Assembly: GCA_964579765.1 (NCBI GenBank)
Contig: CAZOIK010000110.1
Coordinates: 1-5,869, forward strand
DNA from: DATNBT01 sp964579765
GTDB taxonomy: Bacteria; Acidobacteriota; Vicinamibacteria; Vicinamibacterales; CAVVIG01
DNA length: 5,869 bases
Direction: 5' to 3'
Shown: positions 1 through 5,530 of the stretch, in pieces
How the letters are laid out: each line of letters opens with the position of its first letter
Numbering within the stretch: position 1 is the stretch's first letter
Notes under the pieces: generated by a model
What the model was told of the DNA's origin: nothing
The model's database searches: none
What the model saw: the letters and a program-made list of their open reading frames with translations, nothing else
Program-made: the position numbers and the translations under genes

Positions 1-525
1 GCACACCGCCCTGCCGGCGCGCGGCTTCTGGCGGCGGCCGCCGTCCTCGCCGTCGCGAGCACGATCGCCGCCGCAATCTGGGATCGCCTCGAGCCGTCGG
101 CCGCGGTACTGGACGCACAGTACCGCACCGCGGGCGACTGGATCCGCACGCACTCTCGTCCGGACGATCGACTCCTCGTCTGGGGCGACTCGGCGCAGAT
201 CTACATATATGCGGATCGACTGATGGCCACGCGCTTCGCGTTCTGCAACTACCACACGGGCACCATCTGGGGCACCGGAGCGCTGCCGGGCGCTCCCGAT
301 CCGACGACACCCTCGCTCGTCGTGCCGCGCGCGTGGACGGAGCTGCTCGACGACATGACGCGGACGCCGCCGGCGTTCATCGCCGACGCCGCGGCCGGCG
401 GCCTCCACAATTTCGCGGGACACGACATGACGAAGTACCCGCCGCTCTGGCACATCGTCCAGACGGAGTACCGCTACGAGACGACCGCGGGCGGCATCCG
501 GATCTACCGGCGCGTTTTCCGTTAG
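1..525 (+). CDS. C-terminal part of a GT39-like membrane glycosyltransferase (5' end outside window)
   Basis: The frame is open from the first base of the window to a TAG at 523-525, giving 174 residues with no start visible, so the gene is truncated by the window edge. Residues about 9-27 are a hydrophobic Ala/Val/Leu segment that looks like the last transmembrane helix. A soluble tail follows, with a 'LLVWGDSAQIY' stretch at residues 58-68 and a 'RLMATRFAF' stretch soon after. This arrangement (last helix, then a VWG...Y...R...ATRF block) is typical of the periplasmic C-terminus of bacterial ArnT/PMT-type (GT39 family) enzymes, which transfer a sugar from a polyprenyl-phosphate donor. The catalytic N-terminal loops are not in the window, so donor and acceptor cannot be told. 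An internal ATG at 223 is not taken as the start because the upstream codons continue the same family pattern. Confidence 0.68.
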   Translation, partial: AHRPAGARLLAAAAVLAVASTIAAAIWDRLEPSAAVLDAQYRTAGDWIRTHSRPDDRLLVWGDSAQIYIYADRLMATRFAFCNYHTGTIWGTGALPGAPDPTTPSLVVPRAWTELLDDMTRTPPAFIADAAAGGLHNFAGHDMTKYPPLWHIVQTEYRYETTAGGIRIYRRVFR

Positions 526-545
526 GATGTCCTACGGTATCGCCG

Positions 546-1169
546 ATGTCATTTCGCACCCTTGTTTTGTGTCTGGCTGTCACAGGCGTGTGCGCCGCGT
601 GCAGCAACTCGATTTCAACGCTTCCCGCGCCGACGACGCCCAGCACGCCGGCGATCACGGATCTCACCGGCCGCGTGGTGGACGCGACGACGGGCGCGCC
701 GCTCGCCGCGACGCTGACGCTCGTGGACACGTCGGCCAACGTGCAGACGGCGGCCACGGACGCCAGCGGCGCGTTCCGGTTCCCGAATCTCACGTCCGGG
801 ACGTACTCGCTGCAGGCGACCGCCTCGGGCTACCTCGTCTCGACCGCGACGCTGACGTTTCCCGTGTCGAGCTACACGGTGCAGATGTCGAAGGTCGGAA
901 CGGCGCCGGTGACGACGCTGCGAGTCGATGTCAGCGGCCCGTCGTCGGTGGTTGTCGGCGGCACCGCGCAGTTCACGGCGAAGGTCGTCTACACGGACGG
1001 CACGAGCAAGGACGTCACGAACGTCGCGAAGTGGGCGTCGAACGTCACGACCGTGGCGACGGTCTCGACGACCGGCCTGGTGAAGGCCTATTCGGTCGGC
1101 TTGACGGACATCACGGCGGCGTTCCAGGACGTCTCGGGCACGGTCACCATCGCCACGACGGCGCCATAG
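546..1169 (+). CDS. Putative lipoprotein with CarboxypepD_reg-like and Ig-like (BIG_2-type) domains
   Basis: The product has 207 residues. The start at 546 is chosen because it is the first codon that gives an export signal: a short basic start (Arg4), a hydrophobic core, then Cys19 in 'VCAAC', a plausible though non-canonical lipobox. Extending the frame upstream only adds Arg-rich sequence overlapping the previous gene. After a Pro/Thr-rich linker, residues about 38-115 match the carboxypeptidase regulatory-like fold ('LTGRVVDATTGAPL', 'TDASGAFRFPNLTSGTYSL', 'ATASGY'). Residues about 122-204 match a bacterial Ig-like domain ('VVVGGTAQFTAKVVYTDGT...DVTNVAKWAS...VATVSTTGLVKA'). Both are non-catalytic beta-sandwich modules found in surface proteins. 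It begins 20 nt after the glycosyltransferase stop and ends 25 nt before the quinoprotein, suggesting one transcript. No strong Shine-Dalgarno precedes it, so translation may be coupled to the gene upstream. Specific function unknown. Confidence 0.8.
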   Translation: MSFRTLVLCLAVTGVCAACSNSISTLPAPTTPSTPAITDLTGRVVDATTGAPLAATLTLVDTSANVQTAATDASGAFRFPNLTSGTYSLQATASGYLVSTATLTFPVSSYTVQMSKVGTAPVTTLRVDVSGPSSVVVGGTAQFTAKVVYTDGTSKDVTNVAKWASNVTTVATVSTTGLVKAYSVGLTDITAAFQDVSGTVTIATTAP

Positions 1170-1183
1170 CCGGATTCGGCCAC

Positions 1184-1188
1184 GAGGT
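1184..1188 (+). promoter_or_regulatory. Shine-Dalgarno site of the quinoprotein gene
   Basis: GAGGT ends 6 nt before the ATG at 1195 and supports that start, which also opens a clean signal peptide. It lies in the 25-nt gap after the lipoprotein stop; no separate promoter is visible there. Confidence 0.6.
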
Positions 1189-1194
1189 CGCACG

Positions 1195-2853
1195 ATGAAG
1201 AAGATCTGCTGCGCGCTAGCCGTCGTCACGGCGCTCGCCAGTCTGGCGGCGGCCCAGACGACCGAAGAGCTCAACACCGACGGCCGGAACACCGACAACG
1301 TCACGACCGAGAGCATGGGCCTCGCCCGCAAGAGCTACAGCCCGCTCAAGCAGATCAACACGTCCACCGTCCGGAAGCTCGTGCCGATCTGGAGCACCGC
1401 GCTCAGCAACGATCAGGGCGAGCTCGCCGCGCCGACGGTCTACGACGGCGTCATGTACGTCGTCAACGGCCGATGGACGTTCGCCATCGACGTCGCGACG
1501 GGGCGGCAGATCTGGCGCACGCCGGTGAAGCTCGAGCCCGGCGTCACGCGTGAAGCCGTCACCCGCGGCGCGGCGACGATCTACAACGGCAAGCTCTTCC
1601 GCGTCACCGTAGACAACCACGTCGTCGCGCTCGACATGAAGACCGGCAAGGAGATCTGGAACCAGAAGTTCGCCGACGCGAAAGAGGGCTACTACGCGAC
1701 CAGCGCGCCGATCGTCGCCAACGGCGTGCTGATTTCCGGCATGGCCGGCGGCGAGTCCACGACGAGAGGGTTTCTCATCGGATGGGATCCCGACACCGGG
1801 CGGAAGCTGTGGACGCGCTACACCATCCCCGCGCCTGGCGAGCCGGGGTCCGAGACGTGGCCGAAAAATTCCGACGCGTGGAAGTACGGCGGCGGGCCGA
1901 CGTGGCGTTCCGGCTCGTACGACCCGGAGCTCGATCTCGTGTACTGGGGCGTCGGCAACGCGGAGCCCTACGATCCGCGTCCGCGCGAGGCGCTCGACAG
2001 CCTCTACACGTCGAGCGTCCTGGCGATCCGTCCGAAGACCGGCGAGATCGCGTGCTACTACCAGTACACGCCGAACGACGTCTACGACGTGGACGGCAAC
2101 GACGAGCAGGTGCTCGCCGACATCCCCGTCGCCGGCCGGATGCGCAAGGTGATGATCCAGGCCAACAAGAACGGCTTCATGTACGTCGTCGATCGCACCA
2201 ATTGCACCCTGATTGCCGCGAATCCGTTCGTCAAGGTGAACTGGGCGTCGAAGATCGACCTCGCGACCGGACGCCCCGTGCTGACCGACGTCTACAAGCG
2301 GTTCCTCGCGGGCGAGGAAGTGGAGATCTGGCCGTCGCGCGGCACCAACGCGGTGCCGATTGCGTTCGACCCGAACACGCGCCTCATCTACGCGACGACG
2401 TGGAACGTCCCGCGCGTGCAGAAACTCGTGATGACGCCGGCGCTGCGGGTGATCGGCGGCACGACCACCGGTGTGACGGCGCGGCTGCCCGAGACGACGC
2501 CCGGCCAGCCGCTCGGATTCTTCGCCGCGATCGATCCGCTCACCGGCGTGCGCAAGTGGGAGATTCCGCTGACGGATCTGCCCAGTTCCGCCGGCGTGCT
2601 CGCGACGGGCGGCGGACTCGTGTTCACCGGGAAGCTGAGCGGCGAGTTCGTCGCGCTCGACGAGGCGACGGGGAAAACGCTGTGGCAGTTCAAGACGGGC
2701 TCGAGCATCAACGCCACCGCGATCACGTACACGCACAACGGCAGGCAGTACGTCACGGTGGCGTCAGGGCTCGGCGGCGGACTCGCGACGCGGTACGCCG
2801 CCGATAAGGTCCCGACCGGCGGATCGATCTGGACGTTCGCGCTGATGCCGTAG
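1195..2853 (+). CDS. Periplasmic PQQ-dependent alcohol-dehydrogenase-like quinoprotein, no cytochrome domain
   Basis: The product has 552 residues. Residues 1-20 form a signal peptide (Lys2-Lys3, hydrophobic core, LAAA before Gln21), predicting a periplasmic beta-propeller. Propeller tryptophan-docking motifs recur: IDVATGRQIW (98-107), LDMKTGKEIW (146-155), WDPDTGRKLW (197-206), IDPLTGVRKW (446-455) and LDEATGKTLW (488-497). The blade at 278-287 is degenerate, with Cys287 for Trp. By alignment to methanol dehydrogenase MxaF from memory, pocket residues are kept: Thr169, Glu187 (metal), Trp237, Asn255 (metal), Asp298 (catalytic base), Lys325 for Arg331, and Asn349-Trp350. Asp300, two residues after the base, is the position diagnostic of lanthanide-using XoxF/ExaF enzymes. 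The vicinal Cys-Cys of classical enzymes is replaced by Thr118-Arg119. Length fits the soluble type without a C-terminal cytochrome c. It may belong to the acidobacterial 'empty quinoprotein' group of such homologues. The substrate, and whether PQQ is bound, are unknown; no pqq genes are in the window. Confidence 0.9.
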   Translation: MKKICCALAVVTALASLAAAQTTEELNTDGRNTDNVTTESMGLARKSYSPLKQINTSTVRKLVPIWSTALSNDQGELAAPTVYDGVMYVVNGRWTFAIDVATGRQIWRTPVKLEPGVTREAVTRGAATIYNGKLFRVTVDNHVVALDMKTGKEIWNQKFADAKEGYYATSAPIVANGVLISGMAGGESTTRGFLIGWDPDTGRKLWTRYTIPAPGEPGSETWPKNSDAWKYGGGPTWRSGSYDPELDLVYWGVGNAEPYDPRPREALDSLYTSSVLAIRPKTGEIACYYQYTPNDVYDVDGNDEQVLADIPVAGRMRKVMIQANKNGFMYVVDRTNCTLIAANPFVKVNWASKIDLATGRPVLTDVYKRFLAGEEVEIWPSRGTNAVPIAFDPNTRLIYATTWNVPRVQKLVMTPALRVIGGTTTGVTARLPETTPGQPLGFFAAIDPLTGVRKWEIPLTDLPSSAGVLATGGGLVFTGKLSGEFVALDEATGKTLWQFKTGSSINATAITYTHNGRQYVTVASGLGGGLATRYAADKVPTGGSIWTFALMP

Positions 2854-2858
2854 GCGAA

Positions 2859-2879
2859 CGCGGGCATGAAAGGCCCGCG
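2859..2879. terminator. Hairpin between convergent genes, possible bidirectional terminator
   Basis: CGCGGGC (2859-2865) and GCCCGCG (2873-2879) form a perfect 7-bp GC stem around a 7-nt loop. It starts 6 nt after the quinoprotein stop and lies in the 47-nt gap before the end of the opposing gene. There is no U-run on the plus strand. On the minus strand the loop reads CTTTCAT. Position and strength suggest transcript-end protection or termination, but it is not a textbook intrinsic terminator. Confidence 0.5.
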
Positions 2880-2896
2880 CTACTGGCCCGCGCTAC
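2872..2896. repeat. Two tandem copies of a 12-nt element, period 13
   Basis: GGCCCGCGCTAC occurs exactly at 2872-2883 and again at 2885-2896, separated by one T. Each copy contains the GCCCGCG arm that can pair with CGCGGGC at 2859-2865, so two alternative hairpins are possible. On the minus strand the unit reads GTAGCGCGGGCC and begins 4 nt after the stop of the gene that ends at 2901. Confidence 0.75.
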
Positions 2897-2900
2897 AGAG

Positions 2901-3470
2901 CTACGGATTGACCTCGCGCGGCATCGGGCGATCGGTGTTCTGGAAATCGCCCTTCTCTTCGCCCGTCCACGAGACGTCTTCCGCGCCCGTCTGCTCGAGA
3001 ATGCGCCTGGCGCGATCGGTCCACTCCGAGTTGTCCGAGTGCACGGACAGCAGGATGCCGCCCTTCTTCACCCGTCCCTCATAGCGCTTCGCTTCGTACT
3101 CCGGAATGCCCATTCCGATCAGCGCGCCGGCGATGCCGCCGACGATGCCGGCCGCGCCCGCGCCCGCGAGCGCCGCCATGATCGGCCCGGCGGCGATGAA
3201 CGGGCCGAGCCCGGGAATGGCGAGCGCGCCGATCCCCGCGAGCCATCCGAGCGCGCCGCCGACGACGAAGCCAGTCGTGCTGCCGGCCGTCGCGGCTTCG
3301 GAGGCCTTCGAGCCTTTTTCGAGCTTGAGGTCCTTCGTCCCGAGGTTCTCAGGAAGCAGCACCGAGATGTCGGTGTTGCGGAAGCCGCTCGCGCGCAGCG
3401 ACTCGACCGCGCCGTCCACGGCGCCGCAGGTCGGATAGATGCCGAACACTGCCGTGTTCTTTCCAGCCAT
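2901..3470 (-). CDS. Stress-type protein with ferredoxin-like N-terminus and Gly-rich membrane segment (YflT / ActD-DUF3341-like)
   Basis: The product has 189 residues. The ATG at 3470 is chosen over one at 3500 because GGAGGAG lies 9 nt upstream of it and because the upstream ATG would overlap the stop of the preceding gene. Residues 5-43 ('AVFGIYPTCGAVDGAVESLRASGFRNTDISVLLP') fit a beta-alpha-beta ferredoxin-like half seen in general stress protein 17M/YflT and in ActD-like (DUF3341) proteins. Residues about 62-122 are a long Gly/Ala hydrophobic hairpin with glycine-zipper spacing, likely membrane-inserted. Residues about 130-166 complete the fold ('YEGRVKKGGILLSVHSDNSEW...ARRILEQTGAEDV'), and the tail is charged and polar. 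It lacks a signal peptide. It follows the BON gene by 19 nt and is probably co-transcribed with it. Family assignment is from pattern recognition; the biochemical role is unknown, and a true ActD (alternative complex III) role is unlikely without neighbouring act genes. Confidence 0.8.
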   Translation of the reverse strand: MAGKNTAVFGIYPTCGAVDGAVESLRASGFRNTDISVLLPENLGTKDLKLEKGSKASEAATAGSTTGFVVGGALGWLAGIGALAIPGLGPFIAAGPIMAALAGAGAAGIVGGIAGALIGMGIPEYEAKRYEGRVKKGGILLSVHSDNSEWTDRARRILEQTGAEDVSWTGEEKGDFQNTDRPMPREVNP

Positions 3471-3479
3471 GTGTCTCGT

Positions 3480-3486
3480 CTCCTCC
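3480..3486 (-). promoter_or_regulatory. Shine-Dalgarno site fixing the start at 3470
   Basis: On the minus strand GGAGGAG lies 9 nt before the ATG at 3470 and directly after the stop of the BON gene (3490-3492). It would be internal to the reading frame if the ATG at 3500 were used, so it decides the start. Confidence 0.65.
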
Positions 3487-3489
3487 ACG

Positions 3490-3873
3490 TTATCGGGCAA
3501 TCGTCAGCTCGTTCGCCACCTTGCGCCGGCCGGCGACCTCGATCGCCTTCGCCGTCACCGCTTTCCGTTCGCTCTCGTTGCGCACCGGTCCCTTGAGCGT
3601 CACTTCGCCGTGCTCGGTGATGATCTTGACGTTGTGCGCGTAGGTCGATAGATGCCGGTCCGCCATGATGGCGCGCCGGATCTTCTGCGTGATCTCGAGG
3701 TCGCGTCGATCGTTCTGCTGCGTGTCCGCGTTCAGGGCGTCGGACCGGTTGACGCGCGTATTGTCGGGCCGCGTGTGGGCCGTGTTCGTCGGCGGCGTCT
3801 GCGCGAGGGCGGGCCCGGCGACTCCCAGACTCAGCCACAACCCGGCGGCGATTGCCGCGTGCATGCGATGCAT
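3490..3873 (-). CDS. Secreted BON-domain protein
   Basis: The product has 127 residues. Residues 1-24 are a signal peptide ending ALA before Gln25. A polar Asn/Thr/Asp-rich linker follows to about residue 55. Residues about 55-124 form one BON domain: a helix 'DLEITQKIRRAIMAD', then 'HNVKIITEHGEVTLKGPVRNESERKAVTAKAIEVAG', then a final strand 'KVANELTI'. BON domains occur in OsmY-type periplasmic proteins and are thought to bind phospholipid or to stabilise the envelope under osmotic stress; OsmY has two such domains, this protein has one. The start at 3873 has a strong Shine-Dalgarno (GGAGGAGGA, 3878-3886). A second ATG three codons in would be poorly spaced. It is the first gene of a likely two-gene unit with the stress-type gene ending at 2901 and is divergent from the esterase. 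Confidence 0.9.
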   Translation of the reverse strand: MHRMHAAIAAGLWLSLGVAGPALAQTPPTNTAHTRPDNTRVNRSDALNADTQQNDRRDLEITQKIRRAIMADRHLSTYAHNVKIITEHGEVTLKGPVRNESERKAVTAKAIEVAGRRKVANELTIAR

Positions 3874-3877
3874 GACT

Positions 3878-3886
3878 TCCTCCTCC
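3878..3886 (-). promoter_or_regulatory. Strong Shine-Dalgarno site of the BON gene
   Basis: On the minus strand GGAGGAGGA ends 4 nt before the ATG at 3873, and its GGAGG core is 8 nt away. This supports Met1 rather than Met4 as the start. Confidence 0.7.
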
Positions 3887-3902
3887 AGTCCTGGGGGAAA
3901 GG

Positions 3903-3918
3903 TGCAAGCGCTACGCCA
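3903..3918 (-). promoter_or_regulatory. Sigma-54-like -24/-12 promoter for the BON operon
   Basis: The minus strand reads TGGCGTAGCGCTTGCA. It matches the RpoN consensus TGGCACG-N4-TTGCA at TGGC and TTGCA with the exact invariant GG-to-GC spacing; only the middle ACG differs (GTA). Transcription would start near 3892, leaving a leader of about 19 nt that holds the Shine-Dalgarno of the BON gene. No enhancer-binding-protein site was identified in the 82-nt divergent gap. A sigma-70-type alternative was not apparent. Confidence 0.35.
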
Positions 3919-3944
3919 GCAAACGCGCTACACTGCGCACCGCC

Positions 3945-3950
3945 AAGGAG
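3945..3950 (+). promoter_or_regulatory. Shine-Dalgarno site of the tannase-family gene
   Basis: AAGGAG lies 5 nt before the ATG at 3956. It decides this start over ATGs far upstream in the same frame, such as the one at 3665, which would run through the divergent BON gene and lack a signal peptide. Confidence 0.75.
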
Positions 3951-3955
3951 ACCTC

Positions 3956-5506
3956 ATGCGCATCACTCGCACATTTGCCGCTGCCTCAGCCGCGTGGGCC
4001 CTCGCCGTCGCATGGCCGTCCGCCGTCCATGCTCAGGCGTTCGCCGATCTCAAGAGCTCGCTCGTGGACTACACGATCGCCGACGCCGCGCCGCGCATGG
4101 CCTGCGACGCCCTCGCGGCGGCGTTCAAGGACAAGACGATCGTCTCGCTCACGACGACATCGATCGACGCGGCCGGCGCCGCGCCGGCGCACTGCCGCGT
4201 GAGCGGCGTGCTCTCGACCGAGATCGGCTTCGAGGTCAACCTGCCCGCGAAGTGGAACCACCGGCTCTACATGATCGGCAACGGCGGCCTCGCCGGCGAG
4301 CAGCCCGACGATCCGGGACGCGCCGCGCAGCGCACCGACGCGCTCGCGCACGGCTTCGTGATGGTCAGCACCGATACCGGCCACAACGCGAAGAAGGAGG
4401 CGCCGGGCGTGTTCGCGCAGCGGAATCCGCCGGCCGCGATCGACTATGCCTACCGGGCCGTGCATCTCACGGTCGATACGGCCAAGCGCATCGCGAACAC
4501 CTATTACGCGATGCGCGTCCAGCGCGCCTATTGGAACTCGTGCAGCAACGGCGGCCGCCAGGGGCTGATCGAAGCCCAGCGCTACCCCGCCGACTTCGAC
4601 GGCATCGTCGCCAACGCGCCGTGGGTGGATCAGACCGGCTTCACGATCGGGGCGATCTGGAACGAGCGTGCGCTCAGCGAGGGCCCCGCGACGCTCATCG
4701 ACAAGCTGCCGCTCGTCACCAGGCGCGCCATGGAGAAATGCGACAAGCTCGACGGGCTGGCCGACGGCCTCATCGACGATCCGCGCCAGTGCGACTTCGA
4801 TCCGGCGCGCGACGTGCCTGAGCTCACGCCGGCCGAAGCCGCGACGCTGAAGAAGATCTACGGCGGTGTCGTGAGCAACGGGAAGCCGTTCTTCCCCGGC
4901 TACATGGTCGGCAGCGAGAACAACGGCGGCTGGTCGAACCTCATCATCCCGGTCGCGCCGGGCCGCAAGCCCGCGGACTTCTCGCTCGCCGAAGCGACGA
5001 TGCGCTATCTCGTGTTCGATCCGCCGAAGCCCGACTGGAATTACGAGACGTTCGATTTCAATCGCGACGTGACGCTCGTCGATCGGTGGGGAAAGATCGC
5101 CAACGCGAAGAACCCGGATTTGTCGGGCTTCCGCAAACGCGGCGGCAAGCTGATCGTGACGTACGGCTGGGCCGACGCGATCCTGCAGCCGATGATGGGC
5201 GTCCACTACTACGAGCAGGCGGTCGAGAAGAACGGTCCGGACACGACGCAGTTCTTCCGCCTGTTCATGGTGCCCGGCATGGCGCACTGCGGCGGCGGCG
5301 TCGGTCCCGACCAGAACGACGCAGTGTCCGCGGTCATCGACTGGACGGAAAAGGGCAAGGCGCCCGCGTCGATCGTCGCGCGGAAGATCGTCAAGGGGCA
5401 GGTGACGCGCAGCCGTCCGCTCTGTCCGTACCCGCAGGTCGCGCGCTACAAGGGCACCGGCAGCATCGACGACGCCGCGAACTTCCAGTGCGTGGCGCCT
5501 AAGTAG
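3956..5506 (+). CDS. Secreted tannase / feruloyl esterase family alpha/beta-hydrolase
   Basis: The product has 516 residues, usual for the family. Residues 1-26 are a signal peptide (Arg2, Arg5, hydrophobic core, AVHA before Gln27). The CS-D-HC signature is complete: Cys196-Ser197 in 'SCSNGG', Asp407 in 'YGWAD', and His444-Cys445 in 'PGMAHC'. In this family Ser/Asp/His form the catalytic triad and the two adjacent cysteines form a disulfide. 'GNGGLAG' (108-114) lies after the first core strands. 'CDKLDGLADGLIDDP' (262-276) matches the calcium-binding loop of the lid domain. Eight cysteines after the signal peptide (50, 80, 196, 262, 279, 445, 490, 512) fit four disulfides, consistent with export. 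Relatives cleave gallate, ferulate or related aromatic esters, and MHETase belongs here too; the lid that sets specificity cannot be read by eye, so the substrate is open. It is divergent from the BON operon and looks monocistronic. Confidence 0.93.
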   Translation: MRITRTFAAASAAWALAVAWPSAVHAQAFADLKSSLVDYTIADAAPRMACDALAAAFKDKTIVSLTTTSIDAAGAAPAHCRVSGVLSTEIGFEVNLPAKWNHRLYMIGNGGLAGEQPDDPGRAAQRTDALAHGFVMVSTDTGHNAKKEAPGVFAQRNPPAAIDYAYRAVHLTVDTAKRIANTYYAMRVQRAYWNSCSNGGRQGLIEAQRYPADFDGIVANAPWVDQTGFTIGAIWNERALSEGPATLIDKLPLVTRRAMEKCDKLDGLADGLIDDPRQCDFDPARDVPELTPAEAATLKKIYGGVVSNGKPFFPGYMVGSENNGGWSNLIIPVAPGRKPADFSLAEATMRYLVFDPPKPDWNYETFDFNRDVTLVDRWGKIANAKNPDLSGFRKRGGKLIVTYGWADAILQPMMGVHYYEQAVEKNGPDTTQFFRLFMVPGMAHCGGGVGPDQNDAVSAVIDWTEKGKAPASIVARKIVKGQVTRSRPLCPYPQVARYKGTGSIDDAANFQCVAPK

Positions 5507-5521
5507 GGCGGGCCGCCCTAC
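5503..5521. terminator. Perfect inverted repeat overlapping the esterase stop, likely bidirectional terminator
   Basis: GTAGGGCGG (5503-5511) and CCGCCCTAC (5513-5521) are perfect reverse complements around one base; a realistic fold is a 7-bp stem with a 5-nt loop. The TAG stop at 5504-5506 is inside the left arm. GTTT follows on the plus strand. It fills most of the 24-nt gap between two convergent genes, so it could end both transcripts. Confidence 0.6.
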
Positions 5522-5530
5522 GTTTCGCGT

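Noticed and set aside
523..535. Small inverted repeat TAGGA-TG-TCCTA at the glycosyltransferase stop
   Set aside because: Only a 5-bp stem with a 2-nt loop, and it lies between two co-directional genes; too weak to call a terminator, although it ends in CCTACG like the hairpin at 5503-5521.
333..545. Upstream extension of the lipoprotein frame
   Set aside because: It overlaps the glycosyltransferase coding region, is Arg-rich, and would bury the lipoprotein signal peptide.
1216..2736. Long open frame (506 codons) on the minus strand opposite the quinoprotein
   Set aside because: Its product is Arg/Asp/His-rich with no domain, typical of an antisense shadow in high-GC DNA; the plus-strand frame has clear quinoprotein motifs throughout.
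3908..3931. GCGCTAC repeated at 3908-3914 and 3925-3931 as a possible operator
   Set aside because: The 7-mer is common elsewhere in the window, including in coding sequence, and the spacing of 17 is not a whole number of helical turns.
3929..3934. TACACT as a possible -10 box for the esterase gene
   Set aside because: No acceptable -35 hexamer is found 16-18 nt upstream, and the match is 4 of 6 in GC-rich DNA.
3665..3955. Upstream extension of the esterase frame
   Set aside because: It would run antisense through the BON gene; the AAGGAG and signal peptide at 3956 define the start.
3986..5287. Long open frame (433 codons) on the minus strand opposite the esterase
   Set aside because: Arg/Val-rich low-complexity translation without motifs; the plus strand encodes a complete tannase-family protein.
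3956..5506. A shared aromatic-ester catabolic cluster with the quinoprotein
   Set aside because: The genes are in separate transcription units with a stress operon between them and no transporter or ring-cleavage gene nearby; adjacency alone does not support a pathway.
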